DNA from: CAXKXX01 sp964059975
Lineage (GTDB): Bacteria; Pseudomonadota; Gammaproteobacteria; Enterobacterales; Enterobacteriaceae
Assembly: GCA_964059975.1 (NCBI GenBank)
Contig: CAXKXX010000005.1
Coordinates: 1 to 64,000 of the forward strand
Length of the DNA: 64,000 nt
Direction: 5' to 3'
Shown here: in pieces, positions 18,838-28,188 of the stretch
How the letters are laid out: every line of letters begins with the position of its first letter
How positions within the stretch are numbered: the stretch's first letter is position 1
Notes under the pieces: model-generated
What the model was told of the DNA's origin: nothing
What the model saw: the letters and a program-made list of their open reading frames with translations, nothing else
The model's database searches: none
Position numbers and translations under genes: made by a program

Positions 18838-20661
18838 TTAGTCGTCGAGAAAGCTACGTAATAATTCGGAGCGACTTGGGTGACGCAGTTTACGCAATGC
18901 CTTAGCCTCGATCTGTCGAATGCGCTCACGCGTAACATCAAATTGTTTTCCCACCTCTTCCAAGGTGTGGTCAGTACTCATATCGATTCCGAATCGCATT
19001 CGCAATACTTTCGCTTCGCGAGCAGTTAATCCAGATAACACTTCATGTGTAGCAGAGCGCAGGCTTTCTGAAGTCGCAGAATCTAGTGGTAGCTCGAGGG
19101 TGGTATCTTCGATAAAGTCCCCAAGATGTGAGTCTTCATCGTCTCCGATCGGCGTTTCCATAGAAATAGGCTCTTTAGCGATTTTTAGCACTTTACGAAT
19201 TTTATCTTCGGGCATTAACATACGCTCGGCGAGCTCTTCCGGCATAGGCTCACGACCCATCTCTTGAAGCATTTGGCGTGAAATACGATTGAGCTTGTTG
19301 ATCGTCTCAATCATATGTACGGGAATTCGAATAGTCCGCGCCTGATCGGCGATAGAACGAGTGATAGCCTGACGTATCCACCATGTAGCATAGGTCGAAA
19401 ACTTATAGCCGCGACGGTACTCAAATTTATCTACTGCTTTCATCAAGCCGATATTGCCTTCCTGAATCAAATCTAAAAACTGCAATCCTCGGTTGGTATA
19501 TTTTTTAGCGATAGAGATCACTAGACGTAAGTTGGCTTCAACCATCTCCTTTTTCGCGCGCCGAGCTTTCGCTTCACCGATTGACATCCGGCGGTTGATA
19601 TCTTTTACTTGTTCAATTGTTAAAGCTGTTTCTTTTTCAATTTGACGTAGTTTTTTTTGACTACGCTGTATATCTTCGGTGACCTCCTTCAGTTTTTCTG
19701 ACCACGGACTATTAACCATTGCTTGTGCTTTTTGAAACCAGGAGTGGCTTGTCTCGTTACCAGAAAACAACGTGACAAAACTTTTTTTCGGCATTTTACA
19801 CTGTTCTACGCATAGTTTCATGATAAAACGTTCTTGGGTTCGAACGCGATCCATCGTCGAACGTATGCTACTAACTAAGAAGTCAAATTGTTTCGGTACT
19901 AGGCGGAATTGTTTAAATATTTCGGATAATTTTAGGATTTCTTCTTCTGCGCTACTATGGTTTCGGCTATGCTTTCTTATAACGAGGCGAGTAGCTTCAT
20001 ATTGATGACGCAGATCGGCAAATTTCTGTCGGGCTAGATCCGGATCAATGCTATTGTCATCTTTCACATCATCTTCTGCCTCATCCTGTTCCTCAGACGA
20101 TAGTTCGGAGCTGATATGTGGCGCGTTAGAGAGGATATCTTCTTCAGAATCTGGATCGAAAAACCCACTAATTAGGTCAGATAAACGAGCTTCACAGGTC
20201 TCGACGCGATCATACTGATCAAGTAGGTAGATAATAGCTTCTGGGTATTCAGCAACCGAACACTGGACTTGGTTAATTCCTTCTTCGATACGTTTTGCGA
20301 TATCAATCTCTCCTTCGCGCGTTAGCAACTCGACAGTGCCCATTTCTCGCATGTACATGCGTACTGGATCGGTGGTGCGTCCAATTTCAGATTCAACGCT
20401 AGATAGTACTTGAGCGGCAGCTTCTGCTGCATCTTCATCAGCATCAGTAGTATTTTCAGCTAACATCAAATCATCAGAATCAGGTGCTTCCTCCATCACC
20501 TGGATGCCCATATCGTTAATCATCTGGATAATATCTTCGATCTGATCGGAGTCGATAATGTCTTCGGGTAAATGATCGTTGACCTCGGCGTAGGTCAGAT
20601 AGCCCTGTTCCTTACCGCGAGTAACAAGAAGTTTTAACTGTGATTGCGGGTTTTGCTCCAT
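18838..20661 (-). CDS. rpoD: RNA polymerase sigma-70 factor RpoD
   Basis: The housekeeping sigma factor. From the ATG at 20,661 (MEQNPQSQLKLLVTRGKEQG) the product is 607 residues against 613 in E. coli. The sequence before this ATG (GTGTGGAACCGTCTT) closely resembles the E. coli rpoD leader, so I reject the 41-codon upstream in-frame extension reaching 20,784. Regions in order: 1.1 (1-90), 1.2 around TTDPVRMYMREMG, a shortened acidic non-conserved region, region 2 with the -10 reader FSTYATWWIRQAITR, region 3, and region 4 with the helix-turn-helix TLEEVGKQFDVTRERIRQIE, ending RSFLDD. It is last in the rpsU-dnaG-rpoD operon. An A8 run (19,651-19,658) lies inside the gene. Confidence 0.98.
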   Translation of the reverse strand: MEQNPQSQLKLLVTRGKEQGYLTYAEVNDHLPEDIIDSDQIEDIIQMINDMGIQVMEEAPDSDDLMLAENTTDADEDAAEAAAQVLSSVESEIGRTTDPVRMYMREMGTVELLTREGEIDIAKRIEEGINQVQCSVAEYPEAIIYLLDQYDRVETCEARLSDLISGFFDPDSEEDILSNAPHISSELSSEEQDEAEDDVKDDNSIDPDLARQKFADLRHQYEATRLVIRKHSRNHSSAEEEILKLSEIFKQFRLVPKQFDFLVSSIRSTMDRVRTQERFIMKLCVEQCKMPKKSFVTLFSGNETSHSWFQKAQAMVNSPWSEKLKEVTEDIQRSQKKLRQIEKETALTIEQVKDINRRMSIGEAKARRAKKEMVEANLRLVISIAKKYTNRGLQFLDLIQEGNIGLMKAVDKFEYRRGYKFSTYATWWIRQAITRSIADQARTIRIPVHMIETINKLNRISRQMLQEMGREPMPEELAERMLMPEDKIRKVLKIAKEPISMETPIGDDEDSHLGDFIEDTTLELPLDSATSESLRSATHEVLSGLTAREAKVLRMRFGIDMSTDHTLEEVGKQFDVTRERIRQIEAKALRKLRHPSRSELLRSFLDD

Positions 20662-20819
20662 AAGACGGTTCCACACTTCAGAGTATTTGGATTGGTGTTG
20701 GTCGGAAAAACCGTCAACAATAGTATTTTCGATGCTTTTCTTATTGCCTTGCCTAACTGCGGCTTCATGTTTTAACGCTACCATTTTTTGGTGTGTATCA
20801 GTATTTTAAGGCGCTATAT

Positions 20820-22568
20820 TTAGTATTTCTTTGCTAAAACTTCGTTGAGGGAACGTACCTCTTCGCGTTCTTTTTGATTAAGATCATATTTTCTCGCTTG
20901 CGCAATAAGTGCTTCGAGACGATGCTTTAATAGTGAGTCATACAAGCTGGCTAGCGTATCTAAAAAAGTTTGCTCTAATCGATCCTCAACAATCATATGG
21001 TTCCATGTTACTAAGGTTTCAAGGTGCTGCCTTAATTTGTGATCACGATATAGTTCTAACAATTGTCCAGATGTTAATCCTGGTTGAGCCAGACAGATCT
21101 GTGCTAGTTTAACAAATAGAGGTAGTCCAGCTTTTTGGAGATGTTTAAAGCTTTCTAATGAAGGGATAAGTTTAGCAAGACGTGGATTTTGTACCAGAAG
21201 TGCTATTAGGATACGCATAGTTGTATATTTTAATTGAGGTGGGTGGTAGCGGTTTATATTTTTAGCTTGTTTGCTTAGTAGCTTGTCTAGTTGAAATTCG
21301 TCAGGTATACCTAGTTTTTGACCTAGCTGTTGCCTTAAGTATAAACGTAATGTTTCGCTGGGTACTTGACTTATCATGGGAATTGCTAAAGCACTTAGTT
21401 TAGTTCGCCCATCCGGATTACTAAAATCTATTTTTGGCATTAAGATGTCGAACAAAAAAGTAGAAAGCGGCTGCGCTAATTCTATCCGCTGTTCGAAAAA
21501 TACTTTTCCCTCTTTGTGAATGAGAGAGTCCGGGTCTTCTCCGTCAGGTAAAAGCATAAACTGAAGTTGCTTACCATCTTTTAAATAAGGAAGGGCAGTA
21601 TCCAGCGTGCGCCGGGCTGCTTCCCGACCGGCTCGATCACCATCATAACAGCAGATAATTTTATCAGTAGCTCGGAAAAGTAGTTGAATATGCTCGGATG
21701 TTGTGGAAGTTCCAAGCGAAGCGACGGCGTAATCAATGCCGTATTGTGCTAAAGCGAGGACATCCATATAGCCTTCTACTACTAGCACTCGTTTCAGAAT
21801 AGGATATCTTTTCTGTGCTTGGTATAGGCCGTATAGTTGCCGACCTTTGTGAAATATTTCGGTTTCTGGCGAGTTCAAGTATTTCGGTGCCCCATCACCT
21901 ATTACTCGTCCTCCAAATGCGACGACCCTTCCGCGTTTATCACAGATAGGGAACATGATTCGCTCACGAAAGCGATCGTAAGATCGACCCCGATCGTTAG
22001 TTACGAGCATGCCGGCTTGATTTAGATCACTACGAGCATCGCTGTGGAGACCAAATCGTTTAAGTGCAACATCCCATCCTGATGGGGAGAATCCGATTGA
22101 AAATTTTCGGATAATATCGTCATTTAATCCACGCTTTTGTAAGTAATTTCGCGCAAGTGTGCCAGAAGACTGATATAGTGATTGCTGATAGAAGTCACTG
22201 ATTTGATCCATAACTTGATAGAGCACCTGGCGTTGATGGCGTTTAATTTGAGTCATCCCATTTCCTGACTCATAAGGAACCTCCAGGCTATGTATTGCCG
22301 CCAGTTCTTCGATACATTCAACAAATTCAAGTCGGTCGTAATTCATTAAAAAATCAACAGCGTTACCATGTGCGCCGCAGCCAAAGCAGTAGTAAAACTG
22401 CCTGTCACTATTAACAGTAAAAGAGGGTGTCTTCTCATAGTGAAATGGGCAGCGGGCATGATAGTTTTTACCTTGATTTCTTAATTTGAGACGCATAGCG
22501 ATCAGATCGACGATGTCGGTTCGAGCCAGCAAGTCATTGATAAATACACGGGGGATTCGCCTAGACAT
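20820..22568 (-). CDS. dnaG: DNA primase DnaG
   Basis: Synthesises RNA primers for replication. The ATG at 22,568 (MSRRIPRVFINDLLARTDIV) is preferred over the upstream GTG at 22,574 because it matches the E. coli start; it gives 582 residues against 581. The zinc-binding domain shows CPFHYEKTPSF and YYCFGCGAHGN (residues ~38-64). The TOPRIM catalytic core includes LLVVEGYMDVLALAQYG and ICCYDGDRAGR. The C-terminal helicase-binding domain is present but divergent. It sits between rpsU and rpoD in the conserved macromolecular synthesis operon, 158 bp before the rpoD start. Confidence 0.97.
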   Translation of the reverse strand: MSRRIPRVFINDLLARTDIVDLIAMRLKLRNQGKNYHARCPFHYEKTPSFTVNSDRQFYYCFGCGAHGNAVDFLMNYDRLEFVECIEELAAIHSLEVPYESGNGMTQIKRHQRQVLYQVMDQISDFYQQSLYQSSGTLARNYLQKRGLNDDIIRKFSIGFSPSGWDVALKRFGLHSDARSDLNQAGMLVTNDRGRSYDRFRERIMFPICDKRGRVVAFGGRVIGDGAPKYLNSPETEIFHKGRQLYGLYQAQKRYPILKRVLVVEGYMDVLALAQYGIDYAVASLGTSTTSEHIQLLFRATDKIICCYDGDRAGREAARRTLDTALPYLKDGKQLQFMLLPDGEDPDSLIHKEGKVFFEQRIELAQPLSTFLFDILMPKIDFSNPDGRTKLSALAIPMISQVPSETLRLYLRQQLGQKLGIPDEFQLDKLLSKQAKNINRYHPPQLKYTTMRILIALLVQNPRLAKLIPSLESFKHLQKAGLPLFVKLAQICLAQPGLTSGQLLELYRDHKLRQHLETLVTWNHMIVEDRLEQTFLDTLASLYDSLLKHRLEALIAQARKYDLNQKEREEVRSLNEVLAKKY

Positions 22569-22709
22569 AAGCACTACTGTATTAGCCTATAAACGAGAGC
22601 GGGCCGCACATTCTCTTGGGGATGCACGGCCTTTGTGTGCCATCGACTGCTTTTCGCGATATTGAAGTTTGGAGATCCATGCGACGGGATGAGTCGGGTC
22701 CCGGAAAGA

Positions 22710-22925
22710 TCAGTACAGACGAGTTCGGCGTGCGTTTTCGCGAGTCATCTTCTTTGCGTGACGTTTCACGGCAGAGGCCTTGGCGCGCTTACGTTCGGTG
22801 GTGGGTTTCTCGTAGAATTCACGACGACGAACCTCGGCCAAGATTCCTGCTTTTTCGCAAGAGCGTTTAAATCTACGTAGGGCGACGTCAAATGGTTCGT
22901 TTTCACGTACTTTAATTACCGGCAT
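22710..22925 (-). CDS. rpsU: 30S ribosomal protein S21
   Basis: S21 helps the 30S subunit pair with the Shine-Dalgarno region of mRNA. The ATG at 22,925 (MPVIKVRENEPFDVALRRF) gives the standard 71 residues. GGAGGG precedes it by about eight bases, and an upstream in-frame start adding six residues is not favoured. The sequence is nearly identical to E. coli S21, ending RENARRTRLY. It is first gene of the rpsU-dnaG-rpoD operon and is divergent from tsaD, as in E. coli. Plus-strand frames across this gene are shadows. Confidence 0.97.
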   Translation of the reverse strand: MPVIKVRENEPFDVALRRFKRSCEKAGILAEVRRREFYEKPTTERKRAKASAVKRHAKKMTRENARRTRLY

Positions 22926-23295
22926 GTGGTTTTTACCCTCCATACAATTTCATTTTCTGCTGACTGGGCGTTCTCTATATTAAAATGATACACCTATTAA
23001 AATAATACACAATGCTATTGTAGTGAATACTTATTTGTAAAGCACCATAAGAAAATTGAATATTGCGTCTATGTTAAGATATGTGTAATGTTAATATATG
23101 TGTAATTTTTTATATGACTTTCTTTTGAAATATAATTTCACTAGGAAGATATTTAGGTTAACTAGCTAGTATTTATCTCATCTTAAAAATTTTTAAGAAG
23201 CATATTTCATAAGCAATATGTGTTCCGCTAACGTTAAGTTCTAACGTTTGTGTTAGAATATCGATAACGTCTAGATTTGTATCACGGGAAATATA
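22926..23295. other. Divergent promoter region rpsU / tsaD
   Basis: A 370-bp AT-rich spacer between divergently read genes, so it must hold promoters for both. No strong consensus boxes were picked out. A small hairpin (AACGTTA/TAACGTT, near 23,231) lies about 50 bp before tsaD. Confidence 0.55.
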
Positions 23296-24309
23296 ATGCG
23301 AGTGCTCGGTATAGAAACATCCTGCGACGACACAGGAATTGCAGTGTATGATCAAAAAGCTGGTTTGTTAGCGAATCAATTGTACAGTCAAGTAAAAATT
23401 CATGCAAACTACGGTGGCGTCGTGCCCGAGCTAGCTTCACGTGAACATATACGTAAAACTATTCCCCTGATCCAGGCTGCGCTCAGGGAGGCCAATCTGT
23501 CTGCATCTGATATTCATGGTGTTGCCTATACCGGTGGCCCGGGCCTGATGGGGGCACTACTAGTTGGTGCTACTATAGGTCGAGCATTAGCTTTCTCCTG
23601 GAATGTTCCGTCAGTAACAGTACATCATATGGAGGGGCATTTGTTAGCGCCCATGCTAGAAGATAAACGCCCAGCCTTTCCATTTGTTGCACTCTTAGTG
23701 TCAGGCGGCCATACTCAATTAATAAGTGTCACTGCTATAGGTAAATATGAATTGTTAGGTGAATCGATTGATGACGCTGCCGGAGAAGCATTTGATAAAA
23801 TTGCTAAATTGCTAGGATTAGGCTATCCTGGCGGCCCTTTTCTATCAAATATGGCACGCGAGGGGATTCCAAATCGTTTTATTTTCCCTCGTCCAATGAT
23901 AGATCGACCAGGCTTAGACTTTAGCTTCTCCGGTCTAAAAACTTTTGCTGCTAATACTATTCGATCCAACAATGACGACGCTCAGACGTACGCAGATATA
24001 GCGCGTGCTTTTGAGGAAGCTGTGACGGATACATTGGTGATTAAATGTAAGCGTGCACTAGAGCAGACTGGTTTTAAAAATTTAGTAGCAGGCGGTGGCG
24101 TTAGCGCTAATCGTACGTTACGCGCTAAGCTGTCAGCCGTGATGCATAAATTCGGTGCAAAAGTATTCTATGCCCGCCCGCAATTTTGTACTGATAATGG
24201 TGCCATGATTGCATATGTCGGCATGGTACGCCTGAACAGCGTTACTGATCAAGACCTGAAAGTGTTAGTGCGACCACGATGGCCTTTATCAGAATTGACC
24301 CCCGTTTAG
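23296..24309 (+). CDS. tsaD: tRNA N6-threonylcarbamoyladenosine transferase subunit TsaD
   Basis: Catalytic subunit, with TsaB and TsaE, that attaches threonylcarbamoyl to A37 of ANN-reading tRNAs (t6A). The 337 residues equal the E. coli length. It is an ASKHA-fold ATPase: N-terminal MRVLGIETSCDDTGIAVYD, metal-binding histidines in VTVHHMEGHLLAP, phosphate motif LLVSGGHTQL, and the C-terminal metal-site segment around FCTDNGAMIAYVG. It is divergent from rpsU, as in E. coli, and complete. The adjacent plsY of E. coli is missing before folB. Confidence 0.97.
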   Translation: MRVLGIETSCDDTGIAVYDQKAGLLANQLYSQVKIHANYGGVVPELASREHIRKTIPLIQAALREANLSASDIHGVAYTGGPGLMGALLVGATIGRALAFSWNVPSVTVHHMEGHLLAPMLEDKRPAFPFVALLVSGGHTQLISVTAIGKYELLGESIDDAAGEAFDKIAKLLGLGYPGGPFLSNMAREGIPNRFIFPRPMIDRPGLDFSFSGLKTFAANTIRSNNDDAQTYADIARAFEEAVTDTLVIKCKRALEQTGFKNLVAGGGVSANRTLRAKLSAVMHKFGAKVFYARPQFCTDNGAMIAYVGMVRLNSVTDQDLKVLVRPRWPLSELTPV

Positions 24310-24999
24310 AGGAGCTAATAGATTCAGCTAATCTTTTATTTATCTGAAATCTTTACTCCGGGTTTTGTATCTCCGATATGCGTATAGTTAGCACTTCACA
24401 CCTCCTTTCTTGGCCTCCATAAACGCTTAATCCTATTATGATGAAGTAGTAATCTTAATAAACAGAGTTTACCTAGCGGTAAAGTGTAAAGTAAAGTGCG
24501 GTTTGAACCACAGTATGTATAGGGGTAAACTTACGTACTTACTAAAAATAGTGAGTAAAAGAGTAACTAATAAATAATATTATTAACATATAAGCACTAG
24601 TTATAAAATTTTCCAGATCCCAGCTAATCAGTGCGGTAGTACCGAGGCGTCGTCGCTACAATCGGAAGAGAATCGCATAGACACGCCGCTAGCAAGCATA
24701 AAGAGATAGCTTGTAGCCCGAAAAATGCTGTAAGAGTTTCGGGTGGACATCTTAGATATACCACTTACCCCGGATTTCTGAATTACACTGACGTGAATTC
24801 GTTGATTGAGAAATTCGGAAAATTAAAGTGGCGTGAGATGCCGAGCTATGTAGATAGAGAAATAAAATAATGGTAATTTCAACAGCACTCACAACGTCAT
24901 TATATTTAACATTGGTCTTTTTAATTAAAAAAATATAAATAATACGCATATTTATTCTGGAATAAATATCTAGAAAATATAAAAACAGAGAAGAACGCC
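24310..24999. other. Gap between tsaD and folB
   Basis: 690 bp with no gene recognised; plsY, the usual neighbour of folB, is absent. The part around 24,620-24,760 is less AT-rich than most gaps and has a short hairpin (CCCGAAA/TTTCGGG near 24,717-24,745), possibly a remnant. Confidence 0.55.
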
Positions 25000-25359
25000 A
25001 TGGATATGATTTTTATTGAAGAGCTCATAGTGATTACCAGCATTGGTATTTATGATTGGGAACAGAGCATCCGCCAGAAGCTGGCGTTCAATGTCGAAAT
25101 AGGCTGGGACACCCGTAAAGCTGGATACAGCGATAACATTAAAGACTGTCTAAACTATACAGATATAACCGCAGCTATTATTCATCATGTCGAGAGTAGT
25201 CGCTTTGCATTAGTAGAGCGGGTGGCGGAAGAGGTGTCCCAACTCTTGCTTCAAAGGTTTAATGCGCCGTGGGTTCGAGTTAAGGTCAGCAAATTAGGGT
25301 CTGTGTTGCATGCGAATCGGGTTGGCGTCACTATCGAACGTAGTGGTATCCTCTCTTAA
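25000..25359 (+). CDS. folB: Dihydroneopterin aldolase FolB
   Basis: Cleaves 7,8-dihydroneopterin to 6-hydroxymethyl-dihydropterin and glycolaldehyde in folate synthesis. The product is 119 residues (E. coli 122), aligned throughout: MDMIFIEELIVITSIGIYDW, the DCLNYTDI segment with the conserved Tyr, and the FALVERVAEEVSQLLL helix. Together with FolE at 49,270 it indicates that part of the folate route is retained. The bacA gene between folB and cca in E. coli is missing; the convergent cca gene follows after 194 bp. Confidence 0.95.
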   Translation: MDMIFIEELIVITSIGIYDWEQSIRQKLAFNVEIGWDTRKAGYSDNIKDCLNYTDITAAIIHHVESSRFALVERVAEEVSQLLLQRFNAPWVRVKVSKLGSVLHANRVGVTIERSGILS

Positions 25360-25553
25360 TAACACCTGAAAATATGCCTTTTAGTCTAAGCACAATACGA
25401 TTCCGAAACGGAGACGGGCATGAGTAATAAAAATTAAAAACTTCTTAAGATAGACGTCCAGTAATCTTTACCTTGAGATTTGCGATCATCTTTAGTGTCT
25501 GAAATGCATCCCGTAGACGCTATACGGTCTATCTCTTTATCGCAAGTAAAATT

Positions 25554-26747
25554 TTATTCTTTCATGATACTTTGATCAAGTTTCCAATCGGCTAGCATTT
25601 GCTCCTGTTGTCGTCTAAGCTTATGGCGGATTTCCGTCCCCCGTAATCCATAAGTTATAATCTCTTTAACTGATATAGAATTTGCTACCTGATACGCTTG
25701 ACGTAGATATTCGCCTTGAGGATATATATTTTTCCTAAAACCAATTCGGGCTCGGACTGCTGCCTCACTGCTTAAGATCATTTGATCTAACCTCCACGGT
25801 CGCCTCCATACATCAATAGCGTCAAATAGCTTTATCAAATCTCGTGGTTGTAATGTATTTACCGTGTATATGACAGAATGGTATCTGGCTACTAGAGTGG
25901 CCAGTTCCCGCATTGCATTAGGTATTTTGAAGCGTCGGTAGAGGCTTTCTATTAGTTTTATGTGACTAGTTATACCAGGGTTATCGTGGTGCGACAAGAA
26001 TTTATAAGAGGTGGGCCCTCCCCTCAGATCATGGCAAAGCGCAGAGAATCGCACCTCTGCGTCCTGGCTGAGTCGAGAAGCTACAGTTAATATTGTCATA
26101 GTGTGCGTGCCGGATTTGATCTCTGGGAAGAGGGCTATTAGCGCCTCGCAATCACGAAGAACTTTAAAATAGACCTCTGGGTTTTGGCTCTGAAGCGCTT
26201 TTAGGGTTTCCTTCCAAACTCGCTCGGTTCTTAGGGTCATCAGCTCACCGCTCTGCGATATGTGACGCATTAGTTCAAGAGTTTCATCCGCAATTTTGAA
26301 CCCTAGGTGAGCAAAGCGGGCGGCAAATCCTGCGACACGTAACACGCGAAGCGGATCTTCAGAAAAAGCATCAGAGACATGACGTAGAGTGCGGGCTTGT
26401 AAGTCGGCAATACCTCGATAAGGGTCGATTAGAGTTCCTTCTGAAGAGCGTGCAATAGCGTTAATAGTTAAATCACGACGCAATAAATCATCCTCCAGAG
26501 TAACATTTGTTCCAGCGTAGCAAGTAAAACCGTTGTAACCATGTCCAGATTTACGTTCGGTACGCGCTAACGCGTATTCCTCACGCGTATTAGGATGAAG
26601 AAATACAGGGAAATCTTTACCGATCTTCTGATAGCCAATTGCCAGAAGTTCTTCTGGAGTCGCTCCTACTACCACCCAGTCATGATCAAGTGCTGGGATA
26701 TTCAATAAACTATCCCGAACTGCTCCCCCAACTAAGTAAACCTTCAT
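25554..26747 (-). CDS. cca: CCA-adding tRNA nucleotidyltransferase, degraded HD domain
   Basis: Adds and repairs the 3' CCA of tRNAs, which is essential here because neither tRNA in the window encodes CCA. The 397 residues compare with 412 in E. coli. The nucleotidyltransferase head is intact: VGGAVRDSLL, the catalytic pair in DHDWVVVG, and EEYALARTERKSG. The C-terminal HD phosphohydrolase domain is altered. A stretch of about 16 residues after FPEI is deleted (FPEIKSGTHT), and CHDLGKG of E. coli has become CHDLRGG with the following HH-containing loop rearranged. CCA addition probably survives while the 2'3'-cyclic phosphodiesterase/phosphatase activity may be lost. The gene is convergent with folB. 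Confidence 0.94.
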   Translation of the reverse strand: MKVYLVGGAVRDSLLNIPALDHDWVVVGATPEELLAIGYQKIGKDFPVFLHPNTREEYALARTERKSGHGYNGFTCYAGTNVTLEDDLLRRDLTINAIARSSEGTLIDPYRGIADLQARTLRHVSDAFSEDPLRVLRVAGFAARFAHLGFKIADETLELMRHISQSGELMTLRTERVWKETLKALQSQNPEVYFKVLRDCEALIALFPEIKSGTHTMTILTVASRLSQDAEVRFSALCHDLRGGPTSYKFLSHHDNPGITSHIKLIESLYRRFKIPNAMRELATLVARYHSVIYTVNTLQPRDLIKLFDAIDVWRRPWRLDQMILSSEAAVRARIGFRKNIYPQGEYLRQAYQVANSISVKEIITYGLRGTEIRHKLRRQQEQMLADWKLDQSIMKE

Positions 26748-28188
26748 AGATAACCCCTAAATTTATTTTAGTTTTCTATAAAATTTTTTCAGAAAAAAGA
26801 CTAGAAAAATCTAAAATAGTAAAAATTACTTGATTGAGAGGTCATTATTTTACGATAGAGGATAATTTAGAACGATGAAAAATCTATCGGTGTTTCCGCA
26901 GAATTGACGACTTGTATCAACTACCTGAGCGGTTTTGCTACCGCATATTCAATATGATGCACTAGTAGAAATTCTCGCTTCCGCATAAGACCGTGTCTAT
27001 TACTTTTTTAGTGTGATTTCATCAGTTCTTTTGTCATTGAATATATGAAGTCGATGTATTATTCATATGATCGAAGATACCTAGATAATACAACTTTTAA
27101 AAGCGTGAGTCCGTCCGTATAGTGAGTGGTGTTTTTATTTATGTCACACTAAGGTGTATGATGAGTTTATTTATTTCTAAACGCAGAAGACTAGATGCTA
27201 GTCTTTATAAATTCATATTTTAAGTTATTAATAAGCAAAAAGCTTTTCTTGATAAGAAAAGGAAAATTTTAACATGTTTAGGCCTATTAGACATAACCTT
27301 TTACATAAGATTATCTTTTTTAAATTTATTTTTATAAGTTGATTAGATAATGGTAAGGTCTTTGATTTATAAGAACTAATATAAAAATTAGAGAATAGAT
27401 ATATGCTCTTATTATAACTTTGATTTTAAAAAGTTAGGCGATGCTAAATTTTTAATTGTATAAGACTTATAACTTTTAAAGTAAAAATAACACTTGTTAC
27501 CGAATTAGTAATATCCAGAATCTTCCCGTAGTATCTACTGATTTAGGGGTAATTAATATCTTAAAAAATTAATTAATAGTTGCCTTAAAACCGTTAATAA
27601 CTTTAAGTACAACTTATAAAAGCTATTACATTGACTGACTAAGAATTAAAATATTACCCTTAAAAAGAAACAAAGTTCTATAATTGATTAGATTACTAAA
27701 TGGGGGATTCCGGTAAATCGCTATATTATAGATGGATTCCAAGGCTCTATGCCATGCTGAGTACAGTAGTTTTAGACGCCTTACGTGCGAAATTTAAAAT
27801 TTATTAGGAACATAGAGTAGTGCGCTGAGAGGCTTAGGCGCACTCAACATTTAGTATAAAACATCATGTACAGGGTTCTATATCTGAAACAATCGCCTCA
27901 TGTACTCATCTTTTAGCCCCGTACTTTATGAGAGACTAAGAGATTAATCTCTTATAAAATTATTATAAAATTTAAAAGAGTACGACGGATTTTAGATACC
28001 GAACAATTCATTTTATATGATACTGAAGGCATTACTCAATTTCTGCATATCTAAAAAATTAAAACGCTAAGCACTAATTAGCTCAAATGTATCAAGTCAT
28101 ACTCTGTGTACTTCTCGGGACACTTTACTTTTATTATAGAGGTCTATAATAGTATTTAATATCTGAAAATTTTTTAGAGCTACTAAAA
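26748..28188. other. Long AT-rich non-coding gap between cca and hldE
   Basis: 1.4 kb; E. coli genes between cca and hldE (including glnE) are gone without readable remains. Small hairpins occur at 27,243-27,262 (8-bp arms) and 27,816-27,841 (imperfect, GTGCGC/GCGCAC), plus an 18-bp palindrome at 27,937-27,954. Confidence 0.6.

Noticed and set aside
22616..22880. Two overlapping plus-strand frames opposite rpsU
   Set aside because: They are antisense shadows of the highly constrained rpsU sequence.
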